Source of the DNA: Immersiella caudata
Lineage: Eukaryota > Ascomycota > Sordariomycetes > Sordariales > Lasiosphaeriaceae
Assembly: GCA_030512335.1 (NCBI GenBank)
Contig: JAULSU010000001.1
Location: 1,054,001-1,118,000, forward strand
Length of the DNA: 64,000 nucleotides
Direction: 5' to 3'
A model generated the notes under the pieces. That model made no database searches, was not told the origin of the DNA, and saw only the letters and a list, made by a program, of their open reading frames with translations. The translations under genes were made by a program, and so were the position numbers. Shown one piece after another: positions 9,304 to 17,720 of the stretch (position 1 is its first letter; the number at the start of each line of letters is the position of its first letter).

Positions 9304-10769
9304 ATGAACTCCCCAAGGACGGAAGTATTGGACGAGATTGTTGTTAGCTCGTCATACCTCCAGCACAAACCAGGTGATGACACAAAGAGACCCGAACCTG
9401 ACAACAACAGGGAGCAGCCTGAGTCCGACAGCGATTCAGATTTCGACCAATGGTTACCGGGCGAATACGAAGCCTTCTATGGTGATGAGCCTGAGTTAGC
9501 AGGACTTGAGTCCGGTGGGGATCTGGAGCTTCAGCCCAACAGCTCGAGGCCCAAGTCTAACGGCAATTCGGCCCCTGGATCCGATGAGGACTCGGAGACC
9601 GGGTCTGATGGCAATTGGGAGCCTGGATCCGATGAGGACTCGGAGACCGAGTCTGATGGCAATTTGGAGCCTAGGTCACGACGATGCCGACGAAAGCGGC
9701 GCAAAAAAGTAGCCCGCCGGAAAGGCAAGACTCTTAGAACCTGCGTTTGCTGTGCAAAGGAGGAGTCAGGTTTGAATGTGCGCGCTTCAGGGAGTCTGTT
9801 GGAAACCTCGAACTAAACCGCTGACATCGCCACCAGGTACGGTTACTCCAACGTAACAACTACCCTAGCAATAGTGCAGAAACCAGCCAGCGGTTGCGAG
9901 AAGATACCGACGCACCAAATTCACAGCAGCCGAGCACAATCTACGAGAATTATCAGCAGACCGCGGCGCATTCTTTCCATACGCCACAAATGTCAGGAGA
10001 GGCTCAACCCCTACCACAACGGAGCGCAACACCACCCCGAGCACCTCGACACCCCATTCCAGATATCTCAGGGACTTCACGACCACAGGCGCCGCGAGAG
10101 GTTCAGTGCCTACCGCAATTAAGAACGGGACAACTCCTACCACCTATTCGTTCCGTTCCAGATATCTCACCCTACTTGGCCCTACAACTTCCACCAATAG
10201 CTCATGTCCTGCCGCCCCAGGAAGCGCGCGTCAGAAACATGCACCAACCCGGGCCCCTCACTCAGGAGATTCTCAGAGCTGACTGGCCCTCTGGTTTTCA
10301 TCCTGGAGGGCATAAGGCCAACGCAGCAACTTTTCTAGAGACTTATGCTCTCAGAGCCGGAAAGAGGCATTCGACTCAGCACGCCCATGGTTCCATGTCC
10401 CTATCAGGATTCTCGGAAGGCATTTCCCAGCCAAGGGCTCAGTCGATGTATGTCAACCAGCAGAACCACAGCCCCATTCCATCACTATCCTACACGCAGG
10501 CGTCAGCGGCACTTTCACCAACCCGGGCACGCGCAACTGTGGGCAAGGCACATCCCAGGTGGTCGCATTCCAGATTCTCACCTTACCAAAGACACCCAAG
10601 CCTCCCGCCAGCTCAGACGCCCACTTCAGACAACTGGCGTTCCGCCGCAAGCCCCCTTCTTCCATCGTCGTCCCCACAGCGAACGACCCTTTCATCATCA
10701 GCTGCGCCGCGGCATTCACGTAAAGTGGGTTCACAATGGGGTATCTCTCCGGGCCCCCACGATTATTGA
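9304..10769 (+). CDS. low-complexity acidic/basic protein, probable nuclear, unknown
   Basis: The ATG at 9304 (CTCATGAAC) opens an acidic frame rich in D/E/S with two 16-residue repeats (GSDEDSETGSDGNWEP and a near copy). It then has a strongly basic cluster (RRCRRKRRKKVARRKGK), a likely nuclear signal, and a CVCC pair. The frame stops at 9816 unless spliced. Joining GTTTGA at 9770 to the acceptor TGCAG ending at 9879 keeps phase and opens a 296-codon Pro/Ser/Gln/His-rich exon to 10769, giving about 451 residues. That splice is my inference. An acceptor at 9836 also exists but does not fit the phase. No enzymatic domain is seen. Confidence 0.5.
9574..9669 (+). repeat. 48-bp in-frame coding tandem duplication
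   Basis: Two almost identical 48-bp units, starting CCTGGATCCGATGAGGACTC at 9574 and 9622, encode the acidic repeats of the 9304 gene. Being 16 codons long, the unit can gain or lose copies without breaking the frame. Confidence 0.85.
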
Positions 10770-11097
10770 AACCTGACGGGGGCTCCTGTTTCACTGCCAT
10801 CCAGCTGGGCAACACCCTCGGGCGACCTCTTTCGTTCTCTCTCAGCCCGAGCACAAGCCATTGCGCCCGAGGAAGCAACTAGAAAAGGCCGGTTTCTGCG
10901 ACCAGGGCCTCCTTGAGAGGTATATAAATCCCGCGATGCCATCCCCGTCCTCGCCTCGAACTTTCCCCCTTCTATCTCTCCCCAAAGACACCGAGCACAC
11001 CTGACTTGCGTCCGCTTCACACCTCCCACTCCATCAATACACCCGGCAAATTCTGTATCTTCCGCAACTGATCTGTGGTTGACCGCAAACTTCGGAG
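10770..11097. other. Promoter region of the sirtuin gene
   Basis: No gene is seen. The interval carries a TATA box at 10921 and then a C/T-rich stretch (TTTCCCCCTTCTATCTCTCC, about 10962-10981), typical of fungal transcription start regions. Confidence 0.6.
10921..10928 (+). promoter_or_regulatory. TATA box upstream of sirtuin gene
   Basis: TATATAAA lies about 170 bp before the ATG at 11098, with a pyrimidine-rich start-site region about 45-60 bp downstream of it. Confidence 0.6.
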
Positions 11098-12180
11098 ATG
11101 GTGGCCCACGTCAAGTCAACAGACTTCCACCACCTAGACCAGGTCGCACGCGTCCTTAATGCAGCATCCCGTATTGTGACGATCACGGGCGCGGGAATTA
11201 GCACAGGTGCCGGGATCTCGGTAAGTTGGACTTTCCACCTAATGCCCGGTCTCGTACTAGTTTTTAACCAACTCCAGGACTTCCGTTCCGAGTCCAGCAC
11301 TTACACTCGTGGTGATCGAGACCTCTTGCGCTTCTCATCCCTCCAAAATGACAGGTTGAAGAGTGACCTCTACCGGTTACTGCACAGAGCCCGCTCAATT
11401 GCAACAGCAGCCAAGCCAACCACAACACATCATTTCATTCGTGAGCTGCATCACTCCGAACTGCTCATTCGGAACTATACGCAAAATATCGACGGCCTTG
11501 AACAGAAGGCTGGGCTCAATAACGATAAGAACGTCCAGCTTCACGGGTCCCTTTGGTCCCTCAGGTGCATGGTTTGCAACCACACTACACCATGGGCTTA
11601 CGACGACCAAGCAATCCTCAAAGAAAGGAGCGAGAAATGTTGTCCTAGATGTCTTCGCCGGTCCCGCGAGAGAGTAGAAAGAGGAAAGCGCGCAACTGGG
11701 GTTGGGATGCTTCGATCGAACGTTGTCCTTTACGACGAGGTGGATCAGCATGGAAACCATTTCGCGGAAACGATAAACGAGGACTTGGGAGGCATTCCGG
11801 AGATTGTCCTCATCATGGGGACAAGCCTCAAGACACATGGAATCCAGGAGCTGGTCCGAGATTTCGCGGAGGTGGCCCACCAAAGGCACGGGACTGTGAT
11901 ATTTGTAAATCGCTCCCAGCCAACAACCAATTGGGATGGCATCCTCGACTACTGGGTGCAATGGGACTGTGATCCCTGGGTGCAAGACCTTGGGCAGAGA
12001 GGGTACCAGCCTGCCCGCCGTTCCACTGACAGGATATGTCAAGTCGGGCGCACCGGCAACTTGACGGGGTCGTGCCGGACCCCAAGTACCCCGGCTGGTG
12101 AAATTGGGACCCGGCACAATCCCATCGACCTCACATCAGGGGAGTGGGACAGCCCCATTGACCTCACAGCCGTGGGGTGA
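11098..12180 (+). CDS. Hst3/Hst4-type sirtuin (NAD-dependent deacetylase)
   Basis: Exons 11098-11220 and 11278-12180 are split by a 57-nt intron (GTAAGT...CCAG) that falls inside the NAD-binding loop, giving 341 residues. Sirtuin signatures appear in order: ITGAGISTGAGIS|DFRS, YTQNIDGLE, QLHGS with the catalytic histidine, a zinc site CMVC ... CPRC, then GVGMLRSNVVLYDE, GTSLKTHGI and WVQWDCDPW. The last three are characteristic of the Hst3/Hst4 branch, whose yeast members deacetylate H3 K56. The zinc module has an extra Cys in CCPRC and a basic insertion after it. The C-terminus carries two PIDLT motifs, 14 residues apart, resembling SUMO-interaction motifs. It is short, lacking the long N-terminal extension of housekeeping Hst4 proteins, so it is probably an accessory paralogue. 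Confidence 0.9.
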   Translation: MVAHVKSTDFHHLDQVARVLNAASRIVTITGAGISTGAGISVSWTFHLMPGLVLVFNQLQDFRSESSTYTRGDRDLLRFSSLQNDRLKSDLYRLLHRARSIATAAKPTTTHHFIRELHHSELLIRNYTQNIDGLEQKAGLNNDKNVQLHGSLWSLRCMVCNHTTPWAYDDQAILKERSEKCCPRCLRRSRERVERGKRATGVGMLRSNVVLYDEVDQHGNHFAETINEDLGGIPEIVLIMGTSLKTHGIQELVRDFAEVAHQRHGTVIFVNRSQPTTNWDGILDYWVQWDCDPWVQDLGQRGYQPARRSTDRICQVGRTGNLTGSCRTPSTPAGEIGTRHNPIDLTSGEWDSPIDLTAVG

Positions 12181-13318
12181 GATAGATGGCGTAGGAAGGC
12201 AGCATCAGGTCGGCCAGGGGGCGAACGTCAAGCTCGAAGCTGGATCGGGTACTGGGTGTTGATTCCACTTCCTGCATTCCATTCCTCAAGTCAAACTCTC
12301 CGAGTGAAATATTCATGGCTTTGGGGTTCGACTCAGATGTCTTCATGTTTCCCGCATCTACACCCCTCTAGATATAACCTTCGTGGTCGAAGGTGCTTGT
12401 ATTACCATCCCGATAAATTCGAATTATTTCCTCAGTTCCGCAATGATACTCACGTAATGAGTTGACCTTCGACCGCGGAGTCCCTGAAATGGGCTCCGAG
12501 GTAAAATTGCGTTTGAAGAATCGGCCCCGTTGCTGCTCCCAAGCCCCTTACGGGTCTTTGTGCAATGTCCTGGCCAACGGGGGCCAGACGCTGACCGACT
12601 AGTTGCGTGCTCTGTCCTATGCTTGGCAAAGGAGCTTCCCCGTGGCTGAGGTTGCTTGTCACACCGTGGCTTCCATGGTGATGACCAGGTCAGCAATCCT
12701 GTGTTGGAGAGGTTGGGGCGGTCTTGACTAACAGGACTCTTCCCCAGGCCAACAGGAGGCAGGCGCTCACTGCCTGATTCATGCGCAGTTCACTTCTGCC
12801 CTATCGTTGGCAAGGGATTCTGCCCGGAGATGAGGTCGCTTGTCACGAATGTGGCCTCCATTGTGATAGCCAGCAGGCTTGCATGTCATTTGATCAATGC
12901 GATACGTGATATTAGGTCGTGATGTCTCAGGCCCTCTTTCGGGCTTTAGTTAGCCAGGGAGATCAAGGATGATGGCGAGGTTTGAACTGACCTAGGCCTT
13001 TGGTCAGGCAGTGACATTGTTCGTGGTTCAGCCCTCTGTTCCGGCTGGCAACATTGAAGCGGCAGAGGTGTGACATGTCTACCTACCAAAGTTGCAATGG
13101 GTAAACATGTCTTTTTCGAAAATACAGAAGATGCTTGTATGAGAGCTAGGCCTGTCAGGGGAAGCATCTATTGCGCAGGGTTAGGGCTTACCGAAGTGCT
13201 GTGTTTAACAAACGGGTTGTCTTGGTTCTCAGTGCGATTTTGACTTTCGGCGACTGACAACTGGCCGTGGGGTTGACCAGCTGGGGCTGCGACTGGCCGT
13301 AGGGCTGGCTGGTGTGAC
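12181..13318. other. Gene-free interval with a diverged tandem duplication
   Basis: I see no protein-coding gene. The only structure is a diverged direct repeat of roughly 130 bp, described separately. A GT/CA-balanced region follows up to the 59-bp minisatellite. Confidence 0.5.
12571..12885. repeat. diverged direct repeat, about 130-bp arms
   Basis: About 12571-12700 and 12748-12885 share an ordered series of motifs: CCAAC(G/A)GG, then CTATG/CTATC followed by TTGGCAA, then GAGGT(T/C)GCTTGTCAC, then GTGGC(T/C)TCCAT(G/T)GTGAT. Substitutions and small indels are frequent, so this is an old tandem duplication, apparently non-coding. Confidence 0.55.
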
Positions 13319-13545
13319 GACCAGCTGGGGTTGCGACTGGTAGTGGGGCTGGCAGTGCGGCGACTGGTCTTGCGGCTGACCAGCTGGGGTTGCGACTGGT
13401 AGTGGGGCTGGCAGTGCGGCGACTGGTCTTGCGGCTGACCAGCTGGGGTTGCGACTGGTCGTAGGGCTGGCAGTGCGGCGACTGGTCTTGCGGCTGACCA
13501 GCTGGGGTTGCGACTGGTCGTGGGGCTGGCAGGGGGGTTGGTGGG
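13319..13545. repeat. 59-bp minisatellite, about 3.8 copies
   Basis: The unit starts GACCAGCTGGGGTTGCGACT and ends GACTGGTCTTGCGGCT; copies begin at 13319, 13378, 13437 and 13496. The unit is not a multiple of three, so the long minus-strand frame across it is not coding. It lies about 120 bp upstream of the TATA box of the 13736 gene. Confidence 0.9.
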
Positions 13546-13664
13546 CCCCTGTGATTGGTCGTGGCTGTGGTTGCGACTGGCCGTGGGATTGACCAGTCAT
13601 GGTGTGGATCGATTCCGGAACCAGAAACGGGATCTCGTAACCTCTAACAGCAATGATAGACGCG

Positions 13665-13672
13665 TATATAAA
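13665..13672 (+). promoter_or_regulatory. TATA box upstream of 13736 gene
   Basis: CGCGTATATAAAC places a consensus TATA box 64-71 bp before the ATG at 13736, close enough for a short 5' leader. Confidence 0.6.
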
Positions 13673-13735
13673 CAGTCCCTGGAAACTGCCATCCGGAGGT
13701 TGTTGTAACTGAGCTTCACGGTACATTTCAGTAAA

Positions 13736-14065
13736 ATGTCGATTTCTATGTTGATTCCCAAAGTCACGGCTATCTGCGGTCTTATCACTGCAACGAGAGC
13801 CCTGATAGAACTGAAGCGTATTATCTCCGATGACAAGCAACAAACGCAGAAATATGTCGAGCAACTTAGGAAGAAGGTCCGTAAGGCGTACCGGGATGGT
13901 GAAATATCTGGGCGAGAGCGAATCTATTACGAGCGTAAATTGTCCCTAGCTGCAGGAAACAAAGATTGTATGTATTCACCACGTTGAATAGCACCTGACT
14001 TACATCATTTTGCAGTGGAATCCCTTCGACGTATTAATAGACGCTTTGCCCAAGCCCGCATTTGA
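13736..14065 (+). CDS. 93-residue helical protein, two exons, unknown
   Basis: Exon 1 (13736-13967) and exon 2 (14016-14065) are joined in phase 1 by a 48-nt intron with a textbook GTATGT donor, a CTGAC branch site and a TTTTGCAG acceptor. The product begins with a hydrophobic helix (MLIPKVTAICGLITATRALI). It continues as a highly charged helix (KKVRKAYRDGEISGRERI) and ends SLRRINRRFAQARI. The perfect intron signals and a TATA box 65 bp upstream make this a real expressed small gene rather than a chance frame. I do not recognise the family. The N-terminal helix is vaguely like the first helix of fungal NLR-associated small domains, but I would not assign that. Confidence 0.65.
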
Positions 14066-14642
14066 AAATCAGGTTAATGGCTGAGCAGAGCTCCCTTGGT
14101 GATCAGCTCCATATATATACATTAGATAAGTTAGCTTGTAGAATGACTCCTGCTGTTACTTACGGGACTGCTTTCCCTTGTGATGTTTGTCGATGCTTTC
14201 ATCTGAGCCCGATACTGTTGATCAACGATTGTTATCAACGGTTCCAAGCGTTAGCAAAGACCTCAAGAGTTGATAGCAGCCAACCCTTGATTTGAGGCTC
14301 ACGGACCCAGAGGTTGCGGTGTCTGAGAGCGTACCTCCCCTAATAGTTGCGAATAGTTGCACATTGGAGGAGAGAGCTGGCTGCTAGGCCCACAGCCGAT
14401 CGATCGGATAGCCCATACGCGCGCGAGAACTTCAAGACTCGGAGTCTTTGACTTTTCGCTCCACCACTCTCCATAATCATCAACAATAACAAGAATGACA
14501 ATAACAACTGGAGCAGCAGCTGTGATCCCAATTCATTGAATAAGCTGCTCATGCTCAGTTAATCTTTAATAACTACCTATATACGTGCCTACCAAGTCAA
14601 GAGACATCATACAGAAAGCCCACACTTGTACAATTTCCATCT
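14066..14642. other. Convergent intergenic interval
   Basis: This is the 3' flank between the plus-strand 13736 gene and the minus-strand 14643 gene. No protein-like frame or repeat is seen apart from AT-rich patches such as ATATATATACATTAG near 14111. Confidence 0.55.
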
Positions 14643-15983
14643 TCATCGTCCTGTTCTACGGGAGCCTAGCGAAATTTCCCGCCGCTTGCAAGGGCGTTGC
14701 TCCCCAGCTACCTCACGGCCTGATCGTGCCCGTTTGGAACCCCGAGTAGGCCTGAAATTTTCCATCTTGCTGGGAACATCTTCATCGTCGCCAGTGAGGT
14801 CAATGACTTCGCCGTTGGTAGCAGGATTGATCAGGTTGATGGAGGGACTCTTGCGGGCTTTCGTCTGGCAAGTGGCTCGACCTCTGCCCTGACAGGTGGG
14901 AGGGACCAGTGCATCGTCTTTGTCATCGACCTTGAGGCCGATGAAGTTTTGCTGACCATTCTTGTTGACCGGGTCTGAGTGACTAGCAGTGCTGTCTAGT
15001 GCAATGCGACTGCCCGTGAGCGACAAACTGTTATCGCCGACTACGCTCTTGCCATCCGTATCCTTGGGGGCCTCATGTGGTGAGGGGACAGACTCGAGAC
15101 ATGACATTGCGTCAGCCGCGGGGGCCTCGTCACTGCTTGTGCTGGTGAGCCCGGTGTACTGAGGAAAACTGTCGTCTTCAACATGCTCTTCAGTAGATGG
15201 CGTTGGGAGGCTGGTATCCAGGATGAGACTTGATTCTTCAAGGGGAGCAGGGAGCTCATCGGCCGTGTTCAGATCCTCCTTGAGGCCGCCGTCGCCAATA
15301 ATGCTAGCAAGTGCATGACCGCTGTCAGATACTTTCAAGGCGCCAGGGCAGTCGTCGAGGGTGGCTGAGGGTAGAACCGCGGGGTCTTGACTTGGTGTCG
15401 CCGTGGCGTCGCGTCCGGCGTCAGCCGTGCTCGGACTGCTGCTCACACCCTTCATGTCGTAGTCATGAGTGGTAGCATCGTCATCAGAGCCACTGAAGGC
15501 AACAAGGATGTCGTCAATGGTGTTCAGGGCAGCGGCGTGGTGGTGCGACGCATTGATGACAGTGGCGCGTTGGTCAGACGTATCTGAGATCTGGCGATTC
15601 TCCGCGTCCGGGAAGTTGGAGTGATCTACGTCTCTGCCAAACGGCGTGGTGGCTGGCTCCGGGAATTCGTTGCTCTTAGGTTCCTCGTGCGCTCCGATGT
15701 AGCCTGCGGGGCAGCTTGAAAGAGTTTGAGACGGCACAGTGAGACAGGTGTTCGTCTGATGGGGCCCAAGTTGACCTTCGGGGTGACTGTCCATGACGTC
15801 AACGTGGGAACCAGACATCCAGCCTGAAGTATGGTAAGGGAGATTGCCGGGTATCGATAGTGAGTCTGTGGGACCTGCCAACTCCCAGAGATCAAGGTCG
15901 AAGAGATCGAGGAAACTGTTCGGGTGACTGAGATCTTGTGCGAAGAAGGAGTCTGGCGTAGCATCCACAAAAAGTTCGGCCAT
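14643..15983 (-). CDS. acidic nuclear-type protein with SUMO-interaction-like motif
   Basis: This is an uninterrupted 446-codon frame from the ATG at 15983. An in-frame ATG at 16025 also exists, but it is only about 36 bp from the TATA box and would leave almost no leader. The N-terminus is acidic and aromatic (SFLDLFDLDLWELAG), resembling an activation domain. The middle is a long disordered D/E/S/T/P-rich region. The C-terminal 60 residues contain GEVIDLTGDDEDVP, a classical SUMO-interaction motif followed by acidic residues, and two basic clusters (RGSKRARSGRE and KRREI) that look like nuclear signals. No folded domain is recognised. I infer a nuclear adaptor or regulator that could bind sumoylated partners. 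It shares the IDLT motif with the sirtuin 2.5 kb away. Confidence 0.6.
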   Translation of the reverse strand: MAELFVDATPDSFFAQDLSHPNSFLDLFDLDLWELAGPTDSLSIPGNLPYHTSGWMSGSHVDVMDSHPEGQLGPHQTNTCLTVPSQTLSSCPAGYIGAHEEPKSNEFPEPATTPFGRDVDHSNFPDAENRQISDTSDQRATVINASHHHAAALNTIDDILVAFSGSDDDATTHDYDMKGVSSSPSTADAGRDATATPSQDPAVLPSATLDDCPGALKVSDSGHALASIIGDGGLKEDLNTADELPAPLEESSLILDTSLPTPSTEEHVEDDSFPQYTGLTSTSSDEAPAADAMSCLESVPSPHEAPKDTDGKSVVGDNSLSLTGSRIALDSTASHSDPVNKNGQQNFIGLKVDDKDDALVPPTCQGRGRATCQTKARKSPSINLINPATNGEVIDLTGDDEDVPSKMENFRPTRGSKRARSGREVAGEQRPCKRREISLGSRRTGR

Positions 15984-16060
15984 GGTCAAGACATGCAGCT
16001 GGGAAAGTTTTGAGATGGTACTCATCGTTCACTGTGGAGAAAGTAGTGGTGAAGATGGGG

Positions 16061-16068
16061 TTTTTATA
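16061..16068 (-). promoter_or_regulatory. TATA box of the SIM-protein gene
   Basis: Read on the minus strand the sequence is CTATAAAAACCCC, 78-85 bp upstream of the ATG at 15983. This spacing is what favours that ATG over the one at 16025. Confidence 0.55.
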
Positions 16069-16275
16069 GACAGCCAGCGGGTGAGGACCGTGGGGTTCGA
16101 GTCCGGTCAAGGTGCATCAACGGAGAACCCCTTTCCATCCTCCGGGCAAGCTTACCGGATTCAGGACTCCGCCTATGCATATGCGGCCTCTTCAACAGGT
16201 CAAAGTGGTCGTCACCCTCGTTGCCTCACGAAATTTCTTGAGTCGATTGGTGTTCTTGCCGCTGACACCCCATGG

Positions 16276-16510
16276 GACCGTGATTCAGGGGGGAGTCCCA
16301 GGCGAACTTGTGACCTGGCTGCATCACCAACGACCTTCCCTCACCGTCCTCGCCACTTCTGATGTAGATGGAAGCCCGGCTGCCTCGAACCTTACCGCTC
16401 ATGGGCCCATGTGACGGTGATTCAGGGGGGAGTCCCAGGCGAACTTGTGACGTGGCTGCATCACCAACGACCTTCTCTCACCATCCTCACCACTTGTGAT
16501 GCAGATGGAA
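16276..16510. repeat. 98-bp tandem duplication in promoter region
   Basis: Positions 16276-16373 and 16413-16510 are about 90 percent identical, both containing GTGATTCAGGGGGGAGTCCC and TGGCTGCATCACCAACGACC. They are separated by 39 bp and lie 200-450 bp upstream of the TATA box of the minus-strand SIM gene, so they may carry duplicated promoter elements. Confidence 0.85.
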
Positions 16511-17313
16511 TCTTACCATGGTATCTCAGGGGCTGCCTGGGCTCTTCTGGTCGAAGGCATCCGCCAATGTCACCGGAAGACCGACGCGAAGCTCTCTATC
16601 TGGTAGGAAACTTCCTGGCATCAGCCAGCTCCAGTGCTCGCGATCAGTCCTCCCACACAAGATGGAGCGTTTTGCCGACGAGTAGTCGACCCTCGTGATC
16701 ATACTAGGTAGTCGTAACACCTCAAGCGATGGCCGCAGCAAAGTGCTGGTGAGGCTCACCTGTTGACCGGAATTCAGGGGGCAGTGGATTTGGCTAGCTA
16801 CACTGTGTTCTACACTGGGCCACCACACCACCTGGGCACTTGAGTTCTGCATCAAACGAGCTATTTATCACGTGCAGTCAGACTTCATCAATTACCTGCA
16901 GCGTCAATTGCGTGCGCACGCCCCGAGGCCGTCAAGATGTTTGAGGGCTGAGTATCGTTCACCTGTCTGATGCCCGAGGTCAAGGGAGTGTTCATTATTG
17001 GTTTGCTGAGGACGCAAAATTCAATGCGCGTGTTCCGGTTGCGGCGCTAGCGCTTATAGCCGCCAGGAACCGAAAACCGTTCCTGGAACACCATAATCTG
17101 TTTCTGGAAAACGCAATCTGGAAAACCCCAATTTGCTGCACAGGCGCTTAGAACCGGAGACAGAAAACGGCTCTCGGAAAACACAGCGCGCAGTTCCTTT
17201 CCCACTCGAGGTATAGAAATACGCCTGCCCCATTTTTAATTACATGAAGATAGAGGCGTGGTATTATTTACCTTGGTCAACTGGTAACTTACCTTCCTCT
17301 ATCTTACCTGAGG
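16511..17313. other. Intergenic leader of the MADS-like gene
   Basis: No gene is seen. Around 17055-17195 there are several degenerate repeats of the type GGAACCGAAAA / CTGGAAAACGC / CTCGGAAAACAC. They are followed by TATAGAAATACGCC near 17212, a possible weak TATA element about 100 bp before the ATG at 17314. Confidence 0.45.
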
Positions 17314-17720
17314 ATGGACGAAATCAGGGTTGAGCAAGGCGGCGCCAACCAACTCAGTGCTGACTCATCAAACAGCGTCACAAAGCCAAGTGCTCCGTCC
17401 ATGTCTGCCAAGAGGGCGAGGAGGTTGCGGGAGCAGAGTAGAAACCGCCGCAAGACCATCTTCCGCAAAGCGGACGAGCTGCGAAAGTGCAACGCCCGTG
17501 TTTATCTACTCGTCGAGATGGGCAAGAGATGTTACATTTATAACTCAGAACGTCAGAGCAGGTGGCCACCCCCTCATGAGAGTATCGTAAGCATGCTTCC
17601 ACTAGCTCCTGGTCTCTATCCCCATTCTAGCCAGCTAACCAGGGATGGACACAGTTGGAGGAGAGGTACCCTTTGCCTATCGAGTACGGTCCAGGCAGTT
17701 CCGTTGGCGATGATTCTTAG
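17314..17720 (+). CDS. MADS-box-like mini-protein (SRF-type DNA-binding core)
   Basis: Exons 17314-17586 and 17655-17720 are joined in phase 0 over a 68-nt intron (ATC|GTAAGC ... GCTAAC ... ACACAG|TTG), giving 112 residues. Residues about 33-80 read KRARRLREQSRNRRKTIFRK followed by ADELRKCNARVYLLVEMGK, then YIYNSERQSRWPPP. This matches the start of a MADS box: a basic helix, then K-A-x-E-L, then two beta strands. The short C-terminal tail (YPLPIEYGPGSSVGDDS) is acidic. There is no room for the K-box or SAM extensions of housekeeping MADS factors. Such free-standing MADS-like minis are seen in fungal accessory regions. DNA binding and dimerisation are inferred. Confidence 0.7.

Noticed and set aside
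13229..13864. 211-codon minus-strand frame
   Set aside because: Most of it reads through the 59-bp minisatellite, whose unit is not a multiple of three, and it overlaps the better supported spliced gene at 13736.
16094..16104. Perfect tRNA B-box-like GGTTCGAGTCC
   Set aside because: No T-stem pairing around it, no A box at proper spacing and no cloverleaf can be drawn; it lies in the promoter of the SIM gene.
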